Of a stretch of 64,000 bases of DNA, positions 11,403 through 23,357 are shown piece by piece. The notes under the pieces were generated by a model that saw only the letters and a program-made list of their open reading frames with translations, was not told where the DNA came from and did no database searches. Every line of letters starts with the position of its first letter. The stretch's first letter is position 1. This DNA comes from Drosophila miranda. Lineage: Eukaryota; Arthropoda; Insecta; Diptera; Drosophilidae. The position numbers and the translations under genes are program-made. The stretch lies in assembly GCF_003369915.1 (NCBI RefSeq), contig NC_046674.1, positions 1,054,001 to 1,118,000 of the forward strand, in the 5' to 3' direction.

Positions 11403-14400
11403 CTCCTGTGATGGCACACTGTTACAAGTGCTACATACATTTCTGGCCGTTACTGGCCGCAGAGCCGCGGCCCTTGCCGCGCTACAGTATTGTGTCGCAG
11501 CGACTGGTGTTGGCTGGAATATCCCAATGTTGCACTTTCGGCATTTGACCTGTAGGTATTTGCATATGCGCCTGCTTTGGTCTTGTGATCCCGATATTTA
11601 CTGTACTTTTATTGTGGATTGTGTTTTTATGCTGCCTCATTCTGTGTTTTATGGCTGCTTGTCGGCATTTCTGGGAAAACGAAGCCATTTTGATATGGCC
11701 CTGGGAATCTCTGATACTCTGCTACTCTGCTACTCTGCTATGCTGTGGATGTGTATGTGGGGCGGCTTAAAGACATAAAATCTCAATAAAGTAGCCGGCC
11801 AGCCAGCCAGCCAGCCAGCCAGCGACTTTTATCTAATTGTAAATCTAAAAACAAAAAACAAAAACACCAACGCTTTCGCAGAGGAGATTCACAAGAGAAA
11901 TCATTTAGCTTCTTCCTTTCCAGCGCCTGGGCCTGGGCCTGGGCCTTGATCTGGGCCTGGGCCTGGGCCTGGGCCTGGGCCTGGGCCTGGGCCTGCCCTT
12001 GCCACGCTTTTTCATTTCCATTTCTATATACGAAACTCAATTAATGACAGATCATTAAAGATTCTTTTTGGGCTTTTGATATTTGCCGTTTGGCCCCGAA
12101 ATCGAGATACATTTACGATTCAATCCAATCCGCTCGGTCCTCAGACGGCGGACGACCATAAAATTGATTCGCTTTTGCAAAAATTTTATCACTGACCAAA
12201 TTGATTTTAGCTGTAGCCCCCCAGCCCCAGCCCCAGCCCCAGCCCCCAATAGAAATTGTAGACTGTAGGCCTAAAGGAGGAGGCAAAGGCAGGCCAGGCC
12301 AACAAATGATGTCCGATGTTCGATGTCTGCCGGCGGCACACATGAAAGCGGTAAATAGAAAGGAGCCGACTACGACTACGACTCCGACTCCGGTTCCGAC
12401 TCCGACTCCGTTTCAGTGCCATATTTATGCATTAAGTACACGCAATTATTATGCGACAACGGCCAGTTCTCTCACTGCTTCCCTCTCCCCCCGTCTCTCT
12501 CTTCTCTGGAGATTATTGATGCTCGCATTGCTCATACGCAGTGTGGCCCCCAGGCTGTGGACTAGGCGCTGGTGCCGTTGGTGGCAATTAAAACGCCGCC
12601 AGCACGCGATGAATGCCATAAACATTTGACGCGCAATCAGCAGGAGGAGCAAAGCAGAGGCCGGACCAGGAGCAGAAGGAGAAGGAGAAGGAGAAGCAGG
12701 AGCAGGAGCAGAAGGGGAATCACGAGAAGAAATTCTCCTTCAACTGCAGCATTATGATGATGATGATGATGATGATGATGACGATGACGATGATGCTGGC
12801 TGGATGCAAGATGATGATCTTGCCACGACGAGTGCTACTTTTACTGGAAATGGAGATGGGACGGGCACCGGGGATATAGCCAGAAAAAAACAGATCATGG
12901 GAGGACGGACATGGACATTCATTTCGCTTAAGCGCACTAACCGGGCAAACGGGTCGGTGTCTTTTGATCCTGGCATTCTATTGTTCCGTTTCAAAGGCCA
13001 CTATTATGTAAACAATCGGCAGCTTTGATCTTGGCCGCATCAAAGTGTTGCCGCCGCGTTTCATCTTTTGCCGCATGCAGCACATAGCAAGCAGTAAGCA
13101 GTAAGCAGTGAGCAAGCAGCAGCAGCAGCAGCAGCAGCGGCAGCGGCAGCGGCAGCATCAGCGCCAGCTGATGCCTCTGCCTGCCGATGATGATGATGAT
13201 GATGATGATGATGAGATGATGGGCTCATGATGATCATGATGTGGATGATGATGAGGAAGAAGCGACAGCCACTGCGTAGTTAAAGTTGCTTCTCTGTCAG
13301 AGGCTCGCTGCCACCGATCTCTGCCACCGAGCCATATAATTTCGCATGCTCTGCGGCGGCAGCTAGGCTCGAATCGGATCGGATCGGATCCGATCGGAGC
13401 AGAGAACGGAGAGCAGAGAGCACCTGGAAAAACGGAGCCAGCCTCATAACTTTGGGCATAATCTTCAAAGCGCCGACACATCGCTTGACATCAATCGAGG
13501 CGGCAGCGGCAGCGGCAGCGGCAGCGGCCACGGCCACCGCTCTAATCCCAACAGATGGGCTGCTCCTGCTCCTGCTCCCGGATCACTCGCCGCCGATAAG
13601 CAATTAAAATTTCATTTAATGCACAACTTTATTATCTGCTCATCCCCGTCCTCGTCTCCGTCTACGTCACCGCGTCACGGTCACGTCCTTTGATCCTGCG
13701 ACCCTAAGATTCGCCGCTGTTGCCCCCTCCGCCCCCTCCGCCCCATTCGCAAAAAGCAACCGCAAGAAATAGGAGCTGCGGTCGGGGGGGTCGGGGGGCA
13801 ACAGCACTGTGGGAAATGTGCAACAGGTGCTTCTGCAGACGGCAGACACAGCCAGCAGCCAGCAGCCAGCAACCAGCAGCATCAGGCAGCAATCGCCAAT
13901 CAACGAATGCCAATCATCAGCCCAACCAGCCGCAAGAGGCAGCCGCAAGAGGCAGCCGCAAGACGCAGCCACAGACATACCGGGCATCCAACTCTAATTT
14001 CATCGGGAAACGATTGATCATAATTGCATTGCTCTCGATTGATGGAGGTCAGTGATTTCGGTTCCCCGGGAAGGGACATCGCAGGAAGATCTGCGAAATA
14101 GCTGGGAACAGAGAAAAAACCCGTGGAGACTTGAGGAGATCCTTTGGAGTCCCGAATCATTTGAGAACTCGGTTTCTGTGTCGTTCTAGAGATTACTTTT
14201 CCACATTTATACCCACTAAATGTCCTTAGTATATTTTTTGTCGATTTTGCAGATTCCATAACGAAGGCTGGTAAACGTGCAGACCTGGTTTCCTCACAAA
14301 CGCCGCAAGAGATGGCCAACATAATTTCCACTCGGCCAGCATCTCGGCGGCGGCGACTGGCCAAGGGGCAACAACTTTCTGGCGGCACTCTCTCACGCCG

Positions 14401-17400
14401 CACGCCGCACGCCGCACGCTCCACGCTCCACGCTGATCTTGCTGCTGTTGCGGTTCACTTGGCGGCAAATTGCTGTTGCATGGCGATGATGTTGTTGTCG
14501 GAGTCGAAGTCGAAGTCGAAGTCGAAGCCGAAGTCGGCGTCGGCGAAACAACAAAGCGAAAATCTCTGCATTGGGGCACACGCCATTCCCAACATCAAAG
14601 CGGCCCGACAGCACACATTTTCTGAGGTTGCCCGTCGCCACCGTTGGGGCAGCATCAGCACCAGCACCAGCACCAGCACCAGCACCAGCATCAGCACCAG
14701 AGGCGGCAGCAACGCATGCGCAGAGGCTCTTCTTCTCCGCTTCTCTGATGCTCATTTGTGTTTTGAGGCACATTGTGCGACGCGCGTGTTAAGTGGACTG
14801 TGAATATGAAAGGAAAGTTCCCCAAAGAAACGGAGTGCAGAACAGAGTAGAACAGAGCAGAAGAGAACCGAACCGAACCGAACCGAACCGAACCGCCTTT
14901 TCCGCCAAATAAATGCGAGAGTCCAAGCTCCGAGTCCAGCTTCAGCTCCTGCCATGGATGCTCCTTCTGTCTCCTGGCACTGCCGGCCAGTCCTCGTTCT
15001 TAATCAAGAAACGCATCGGCGGCGTATCACGGTAGCACTTTAAACGTAAATTGCTTTTAACATGGTTATTACAATCTTAACGTTTGTCTGGGCCACGAAG
15101 CACTTCAGGCAGCGGCAACCTGTTGTCGACATTGTTAGTGCTGCTGCCGCTGCCGCTGCCGCTGCTGCTGCTGCCGCTGCTGCTGCTGTGGCAGAGGCAG
15201 CAATAGAAGTCCCCGTGTCGGGTCTGTTCTGTTCTGTTCTGTTCTGTTCTGTTGCAGGCTTTTGTTTGCGTCCGTTAGGTCTCTCGGTCGCTCGGGTATC
15301 TTCATTTGGAAGATTGTCGTAATTATGATTGCGCGCTTATGATTGGCTTGGATTGAATTAGTTGTCGGTGAATTTTGCTTTAATCGAAATTGTTTTCGAT
15401 TCTGTCTGTCCCCCTCTCTCTGGCGGAAATCCCCCTCCTGCTAATTAGTCGAGCGCACGGCAAGATCAAATAAAGGTAGAAAGCCGCTTGGTGGGGAAGG
15501 ACCGGGATATGGGATAGGGAAAGGGAAAGGTAAAGGTAAAGGTAAAGGGATAGGAATAGGGGTCCTACAGCAGCAGCAGGATTAAGTGCGGCGTTCCTTT
15601 TTTTGGGCGATAATCTTGCATTTTAAATATTTCGCAAGAAGCAACACGCAAATCCGCTGACTTGTCACACCTCGGCCTCTCAGGTAGGGAGGGAGCGTAG
15701 CACAGCACCTTGTTCGGATGGCTGATGGTGGTAGAGGTGCTACAGATGGTACAGATGTTGATCAAAGCAACAGCCGCTGATTAAAGACAAAAAACTGAAC
15801 ACAACAGCAGACACACACACACATGGAAAAAGGGGGAATTTGTCGCCTTTTGTGGCAGTTTCAGTTGCTTAGCCATAGCCATAGCCATAGCCATAGCCCT
15901 GCTGCCGTCAAACGAAAGTATTTAATTTCAGGTAAATTTGTAAGATAAATAATTGTCGCTTACCTGGCTGTCGTACGACCTGCGTGGCAGGCACTGCCTC
16001 GAACTGGAACTGGAACTGGCCCTGGCCCTGGCCCTGGCACGACCACGACCACGGCCACGGCCACGTTACGACGCGCTTCAAAGAACTTCATTGTGTTTTG
16101 CATATGTTGGCGGCGTGTGTGTCCCGTACCGTCTTCAGGGGAGAACTTTGGCCAAAAGGACCTTCAAAGGTACCGCTCAACAGCCCGGCCCAGCCCGGCC
16201 CAGGCCGATGGTGTAGATTATGGGACGACAACAGCGACACAACAGCGCGCAGCCCAGCCCGGCCCGGCCATTGTTATCCGCCCCTCGCCGCCCCGATCTT
16301 GTAAAGGGCTGGCGGTCGCATGCTGCGCCTGGATCACAACAGCGGGACACGGACGATCAATAATGCCCCGGCTCAGAGCAGCAACGGAAGATCAGCCGAT
16401 CAGCCCAACAGCCGAACAGCGGCAGCGCGCACTTTTGATGTTCCCTCACCGGGCCCTGAATTTAGGTGGAAACTGGCAACTGAACACTGGATGCCCGGAC
16501 CTGATCCCTCAAATGTGGAACTGTCAAAACACACGCCACACACGGCGAACCATCATAATTCGGAGCAGAACAATCTCCCCAGCCAGACAGCCAGCTATCC
16601 AGCCGATTGATACCTCACTCTAGGGCTGGTCTGTGGGTCATTTCCAGTCCCAGTCCCAGTCCCATTCCCAGTCGAATTCACAGCTGGAGGTGCTTGTTGC
16701 ATGATGACGAATCGGAAATGGATTCTCCGATGCGGCGGCCATAATCAATAAGCCGAGAAATGTAGGACCACTTACAGCAGTGGACCATTTACAGTGGGTG
16801 CTGGGCCTCATAATTGTTTTCGATATGTTGGTCTGCTGCCCTTAAATAATTAACAAGGGAATCGTCTGCGGTAGAGCTCTCAGGCATTGCCAATTTGTTG
16901 CCTATGATATGCCCTAAAACGAGCGAGCATTCGAGCAGATCCATTCACTTCCATCCCACTGTGCGTGGGTAGCGCAGTCGCAGCCCATGCCATTGTCCCG
17001 TCTCCCACTGTGCACTCATCAAATTGTGCCAAGATTTACGAGGCCCTTGATTGAGTTTTCTTGTGCTTTGAATACGGCAAACTTCACACAGGACCACCAC
17101 CACACCACCGAGCGGATGGGATGGAACCTGGAGATGCTGTACGAGTATGGGAGATGGGAGATGGGAGATGGGCGAAGGTAGATGGGCGATTTTGGAAAAC
17201 GGTTTTGGTTTCCTGGTAAGTTGCCCATTGTGATGATGCCGATGGAGCTGCTGCCTCTGTCTCTGCCTCTGCCTCTGTCTCTGTCCCGACCGATGATTAA
17301 GATCATGATCAAGATGGGATGCAGCAGCCTCCAACTTCCAATTTTAGCGGGCAAGATGCTCTGTTGTTTATAAGATGACAAATTGCGCTGATATCGTAAC

Positions 17401-19577
17401 ATGTTGATTGAGCGCACACGCGGCAACATTGTTAACAGAGGAGGGATTGGGCCTGAAGGGAGTTGGGGCTGAAGATCGCTTTCCAGTTCTGGCTGAGTGC
17501 CCGCGGGCCGCGGGGCGCGGGGCGCGGGCCGCGCATGCCGTTCTGTGCGCGTGCTCGGGCTTGGGTTCGGGATCGGGCCCCGAGATGGAGATGGAGATGG
17601 AAATGGAGATGGAGGTGCCTCCCGCCGAAGTTGCAGTTGGGACCACGAACGAACCCAATGTGGCTGCAGCATGAAAACCCAGAGAAATAAAGAAATAAAT
17701 AAAACAGGCAACGGCATAAAGATGCCGACAAAGTAATAAACCAATTAGGACATCAAAGTGTTCAACCGACAGCAGCAGCAGCAGCAGCAGAAGCAGCGAC
17801 AGAGCCCGCTGCGGCAGAAGAAAAAGTAAGAGAGCGGAGAGCAGAGAGCAGAGAGCGGAGAGCAGAGGCAGACACCGCCAAAGATCACAGAGATTTGCGC
17901 TGATCCGACCTGGATTCTAAGCCACAGAACCCAACCTATATCTTCTCTTTCCTCCAGCCCCAGCTCCAGCCCCAGCTCCACCACATCCTTATTCCGTTCC
18001 TTTTTCCATATGAACATTTGTGTGCCTGTGTGTGTGGACGTTTTCTAATGCGGAAATACCCATCTGCTCGGCGAGAACCCCCGGAAACCCCTCCTTGCCG
18101 CTTGGCCAAAGAGTTGCAGAAGGGAAAAGAAGAATCTGGGCTATTAAATGTTTGTAAAGTGCATACTAGTATTCGGATGATTCAGTGATAAGGCCAGAAA
18201 TCAAATGAAGACAACACGGGGAATGGATTTCGCTGAATTATTCGCTGACTGGGCCGTCTGGGCCAACCAGACCCGAGTTTGCCCCTCCACTCAAGGCCGA
18301 AAAAGTTCCCAATTTACCTCCTACTCGCATTGGCCAACCGCTGAAATTTAAGCAAAAACCCTGGCTATACCGAATGTATGTAAAACTACTTGTTTAGGTA
18401 AATTTGGTTTTACCATTGGGCTTACCCAACCCTCGGTACGGCTGGTATAACCTTGATCTTGCCTGTTCAGGTAATCTTTTGGATGTAGCGTCCTTACCTC
18501 AGCATCACTGGAGTTCTGACTTCTCAAAACCGTAACTATTAATGCTATAACCCATTCGGATAGAGTGAGAAATGGGGCTATCTAAACTGGGAAAATAAGA
18601 GTCTTTCGACCAATGCAAAATGGAGGACTGCTGTCCTCGCGTAGGACACCACCGGCAAAAAATCACTGCACTGTGGCCATCTGTTTACTTATTGGCCACC
18701 GTATGCATCTAATTCACGGTTTATTGGCCGGCAGTTCCCAAAGATCCACGCTGCATGGTGTCTGCTGGGGGACACTTCGGGCTCCTGGGGGCGACTGCTG
18801 ACTATCCTGCGCTTGTCATTCCCTGCTCCTGCTAAAGTCTGTAGCCTGTACTCCCTCGGCAGCAGTAGCACTTCCACCAGCAGCATTATCATTTAAACCA
18901 TCGGCACATGTGCGCCTACACAGCGGCAGGACGGACTGGGCCGGCCGGCTGGCTGGATGGCTTGGACTCACTGGCCAAAAGCGGCATTCATTAAGAATTT
19001 AAATCGCACATAATTAAGGCTCAATAAATAGCCGCGACAACTTCAATATGGGGCATATATTAATAACTGCGACTGAGACAAAAACCAAACAAAATAAACA
19101 CAAGATAATCACAAGACAAAAACGGCATAATTAAATCATAAGACGTTGAGCACGTCATTAAAATCGTTCAAATCGCTACTCGACTTGAAAACTGGCTGCG
19201 GAATCTTTGTTAGACGCGGCGAAAATACTAAACGATATAAATAAACATTTATAAAATATACCTATATTTATTTATGAACATTTTTGTTTATTAATTCGAA
19301 TGGGGACTTGATTTGATTGGATCATGGGATCAGGGGGATCAGCGGCGGTACTCTAAGCGATACAGCGGCTTGTTTTGTAACCAGGGGACTCCTTGAGTGA
19401 GCCGTGAGCCGTGAGCCGTGAGCCGTTCCCCGGACGAGGGCTGAGCGGAGGTGCCCCTGCCACAGCCACAGCCACAGCCACTGCCACTGCCACGGCACGT
19501 GGTAAACGAGATGCATGCTTCAAAGACGCCGGCCACGGCCCACCTAAACGCTCGAATTGGAGGGTTTCGACTATAGG

Positions 19578-19746
19578 ATACCCGCTATTCGGATTCCAAT
19601 AGTATCCAATTATCGGTATGTGATATTGACCCACTCCACGGAGAAATGGACAGACGGGTATGGCTATATAATGAAGGCTAAGAATACTTATTGGTTATTC
19701 TGTCTGTTCTACTCGTAGAACCATGTGCTCCATGAGTACCGGGTAT
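19578..19746. mobile_element. Small TIR-bounded transposon-like remnant, copy 2
   Basis: The segment starts ATACCCG and ends CGGGTAT, about 170 bp long. The same ends and a similar first few bases (ATACCCGCTA) occur at 4799-4947. Internal sequence is weakly similar at best. It is probably a decayed non-autonomous element. Confidence 0.3.
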
Positions 19747-21779
19747 AGCCAGGCATTGGGCATCGGCATCGGCATCGGCATCAGCATCTTCATCACCGGC
19801 TAGCCAGCATCACAATATATAATCAGGCCGTTCGCCGCTCCAGCCAGCCTGCGGAGGCGATGTCCATAAAACTGGTTGCAAACGCACATAAACCATTTAA
19901 GCCGAAAAGAAATCGGATCGACTCTAACTCTAACGATGCTCGTCTCGTCGTATAAACAACTTGAAGCGAGCCACTTTGAATGGCATTTTGTACGAGTATA
20001 GTATTTTGTGTGTTTCATAGTTTTTGTGTAAGAAATCGATTTAGTTTTCCGACTCCGGACATTCGGGCATTCAGACTTGGATTCGGACTCGGACTCGGAC
20101 TCGGACTCGCAGCTGGAGCTGGAGCTGGAGCTGGAGCTGGAGCTGGAATTGGAAGTGGATTTGGAATTTCAAAGAGGCCGCATTTCATTTCACAAAGTCA
20201 AAACAGTTAATTTATATCATGTCGCGACTACTGGTCTTACTGATTTTGCATTTTCGACAGAGCTCCGGCTACCGGCTACCGGCTACCGTCTTTCGAAATT
20301 GAAATATGAAAATGAAATCAATTTGGGGCCAGAAACCTGATTAGCTAGCGCCCCACAGCCACTGCAGGCGGAATTGGAATTGGAATTGGAATTGGATTTG
20401 CTATTGGTATTCGAATGGAAGATTGAAATCAAGATTGGAATTGAGTGGAATGGATGACTGGGACCGGCACTCTCTTTGGCACTGGGCCGTGGATTTGGGG
20501 GTATTCGAAAATCAAGAGATCGCAAATTAGTCACATTGTAAATGTACAAATTTACATACTTGGGGACCGACACGACTGCGTAACTGCGTAACTGCGTAAC
20601 TGAGTATCCGCCACAGGACACAGGACACAGGACACAGGACAGGACCCAGACACTCTCCGAGCTGTCGGCAGGTGCACTGCACCGACATCGGTACATCGGT
20701 ACTAGCCCGACAAAGGTGCCGCTGAGCCTGAGCTAATTTCAAATTACACACTTCATTTGTCCGGGACGAGGATGGGAACGGGGAACGGGGATGGAGATGG
20801 GGATGGGGATGTGGACATGGGTTCACTTGCGGCAGCGTGGCTAAGCCGCTTTTGAAGCCAACCACAATTGACAAGCGTGCCCCTCCATTGCTCTCTGATC
20901 CTGCACATCAAAGTCTCCGACCGCCACCCGCACGTTCGCCCTCTCAGTCAGCCAGTCAGCCAGTCGGCCAGCCGGCCAGCCGGCCAGCCGGCCAGTCAGT
21001 CAGTCCGTCATTCCGTCATTCTGTCTGTCCAGTCACTTGCCTAACGGTCCGTCGATCGACGGTTTGACGCTGGCGTAATGTGCGTGCAAGATGGATTTTC
21101 GGGGCTCCGTGGGTGTGGTGTGGCTTACTTTAAAGCAATTAAATCCATAGTGAAGCGTGTCTTCGGCGGACATCGACATCTCTCTGATGTACGAGGACAC
21201 TTTGGACTATTGTAAGCCCGTCTTTCATCTCGGCCGCCAACAGATCATTTGCGATAAGGATATCGAGCTGAAGAATTGATTGGTTGCACCACAAGATACG
21301 CTCGAAAATGACCCAAACTCTGATCGAAGTTGGACGGCTCAAGGTGGGAATAACAGCAACAGGATGGTACCGTACCAATCGAAATGCTCGGCTTTAAGGG
21401 AACTACTATATATGGAATGTAGGCATCCATGACACTTTTAGTTGGGCTATGAGGGAATTAAATTACAAATTGTTCGATATTGCCAATAATTATAAGACTG
21501 ATTTGATCCTTTTTCCTGGAAAACTATGATGCTGCAAAAACTGCAGAACTGAAATTAAAGGCCGTGACATATGTACATGTATGTGCATATTTCTTTCTCA
21601 TTTAAATATGTTCTTTTTACTCTCTTACACTTACAGGCCCTGGAGCCTGGCAATCTTCTGCAATCGCAGCATGGTCTAATATCCGGTAAATGCGTTCATA
21701 GACTTCGTGTGCGCTGGTGACTAGATGGTCTCTAGAGTGCCCTGCAGTCCCATATGCATGATGAGAAATAGTGGAGCTA

Positions 21780-22070
21780 TGGGCGTTTTAGGTTAAAAAG
21801 GTAAAATCCTTATTGTCCTTGAGGGCACTTTGATAGAAATAGCTAAGCTATAGCGAATAAACGTTAAACATTCAATATCCTTAGAGTTCCTGATGACTCC
21901 AAACGATCGGGGACCTTCTCCCTAATACGAGGAGGCGTGGCACTATAGCGATTTAATAATAAATTGCCTACAAAATAACGTTAAAAAAGGGAATATCCTT
22001 GGAGTCCTTGACACCAATCTGATTGCAAGTGATCGGGGATATTCTTGCAATTCCGAGACGGCGTGGCACG
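21780..22070. repeat. Decayed tandem repeat of about 110 bp
   Basis: Two diverged copies follow each other. Both carry AACGTTAAA, then ATATCCTTRGAGT, then GATCGGGGA, and end in GGCGTGGCAC (near 21868-21945 and 21978-22068). A third, weaker copy (AATCCTTATTGTCCTTGAGG) precedes them near 21806. No coding potential. Confidence 0.5.
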
Positions 22071-22361
22071 ATCAGATCGGGCCAAGGAAAGGCTGAGAAA
22101 ACTAAATATGAAGAAAAATATGCTTGATCCTTGATGCGGAGGGACTCCATCAAATCAGGGAAGTTATTTGATGACAGGAAAACAGCGCACGCCTTGATCT
22201 TCCAATCGTCCAATCCTCAACATACACATTTGCTACATGCGAACTTCATATCGGATGAAATTATCAACAGATACACCTGAACGGGTTCCGAAAGGAACAA
22301 GATTTTGATTCCAATTGATCCGAAATCTGATGATGATCACGATAGACGTGATAGATGCCAC

Positions 22362-22486
22362 AAAATGGCATTTCTATGTAACATAAAAGCATGCCGAAAA
22401 CGCATTTGCAACAAAGTTTAATGCATACTTTTGGGGTCGAACATAAAGAAATTGATCATATAAATATCACTTAGAAATGCCATTTT
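22362..22486. repeat. 15-bp perfect inverted repeat with 95-bp spacer
   Basis: The arm AAAATGGCATTTCTA (22362-22376) is the exact reverse complement of TAGAAATGCCATTTT (22472-22486). The flanking bases do not pair. It could be a hairpin or the ends of a miniature transposon. Confidence 0.5.
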
Positions 22487-22589
22487 TGGGGATTTCGGAG
22501 GCGTCGTTTGTTTAAAAACATTGAAAAATAATACCCTTTACTTCAGCATTTTTTGATTTTACTAACCGGATATACATATGTAAATATAC

Positions 22590-23357
22590 ATGTATATATG
22601 TGCATATATATATATGGCTGATTTGGGTGTTGCCGGATCGATACTGCATCCACGATCGTGTGCAGCGAGCCAGCAGATGGTACATTATTTATATACCTGC
22701 ACTTTTAACGACGCACGTGCTTTGCAGGTTCCTTGTTTCCCCCCTATTCCAATTTCCATAGAATATTTGTTGCTTGGTTTTTCCTCTTTTATTTTTTTAT
22801 TCCTTACAGCCACAAACTACTATGCCGCGATCCCCTCCTCTTTCCCCGCCAGGTAAAGCTATTAAGTTATTATTTTTTCATTTACTTTATTTAAATCTTC
22901 CCTTCATTTTAACAGATCGCACCTCCATTAAATAATAATAGGAATAAACACCGCCGCTTCATCCTTCTGGTCATGGCACTACTATGGCCATCTTCATTCC
23001 GTTCCACGCTGTTTTCTTCGGCATTCCAGACCGCTCGCTGCTGGTACCTCCTACGCGGGGTATTGTGCCGTAGCTCCTCGTCCTCTCAGGAGGTCCAAGG
23101 GATGTGCTCCTGGCTGGATTGTGGCAGTCACTGGCTGCGGGATATAGCCAAAATGCCGCTTCTGGGTCACTAATTGTGGCGTCCCGTCCACTGCAGCAGG
23201 GACCAGTGATCGACGGCGGAATTTTCGTTTCACGCGCACGAGAAATAATGTCAGCAACCCCCGAATCAAACATATTTTCAAATATATCTTCCTTCACAGA
23301 GGAACACAGAGGACTGACCAAGGCCTATCCCAGCCAGACAGAACCGTATCCCAGCAG
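22590..23357 (+). pseudogene. Gene-like fragment abutting the left satellite array
   Basis: The plus strand has exon-like features without a complete frame. A short open segment starting MPRSPPLSPP ends CGCCAG|GTAAAG (about 22853); an acceptor TTTTAACAG lies near 22915; and a second acceptor, CTTCCTTCACAG, near 23300 is followed by an open segment containing YPSQTEPYPSR. The frame runs straight into the array at 23358. The last bases, ACAGAACCGTATCCCAGCAGG, recur with one change in the element centre on the minus strand. No family was recognised. It may be part of the mobile unit or a captured gene piece. Confidence 0.35.

Larger units (their letters stand above)
8860..20160. repeat. Cluster of short tandem repeats (3-6 bp motifs)
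   Basis: Many different short motifs occur in close succession: TCTGTA near 8866-8893, CGACT 9066-9090, TTCGGG/TTTGGG 9196-9245, GGAGT 9345-9375, TGGATG 9378-9400, GTCGAC 10856-10878, GCCA 11795-11823, GCCTGG 11925-11996, CAGCCC near 12220-12245, GAT 12752-12790 and near 13180-13212, GAAGTC near 14498-14530, CAGCAC near 14655-14697, GAACC 14865-14897, TTCTG 15216-15251, CTGCCG near 15141-15189, and GACTCG/GAGCTG near 20080-20145. They give rise to long but meaningless open frames on both strands. Confidence 0.85.
10206..22280. other. Intergenic region upstream of Notum, no supported gene
   Basis: No coding exon with credible protein similarity or splice structure was found on either strand over 12 kb. 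The stretch contains the candidate Notum promoter, microsatellites, a degraded DINE-1 piece, a small TIR-bounded remnant and a decayed tandem repeat, each listed separately. It is likely regulatory or intergenic DNA; a noncoding RNA cannot be excluded. Confidence 0.5.

Noticed and set aside
16093..16623. 176-codon plus-strand open frame
   Set aside because: Low-complexity composition from CCAGCCCGG-type repeats, no domain, splice or promoter support.
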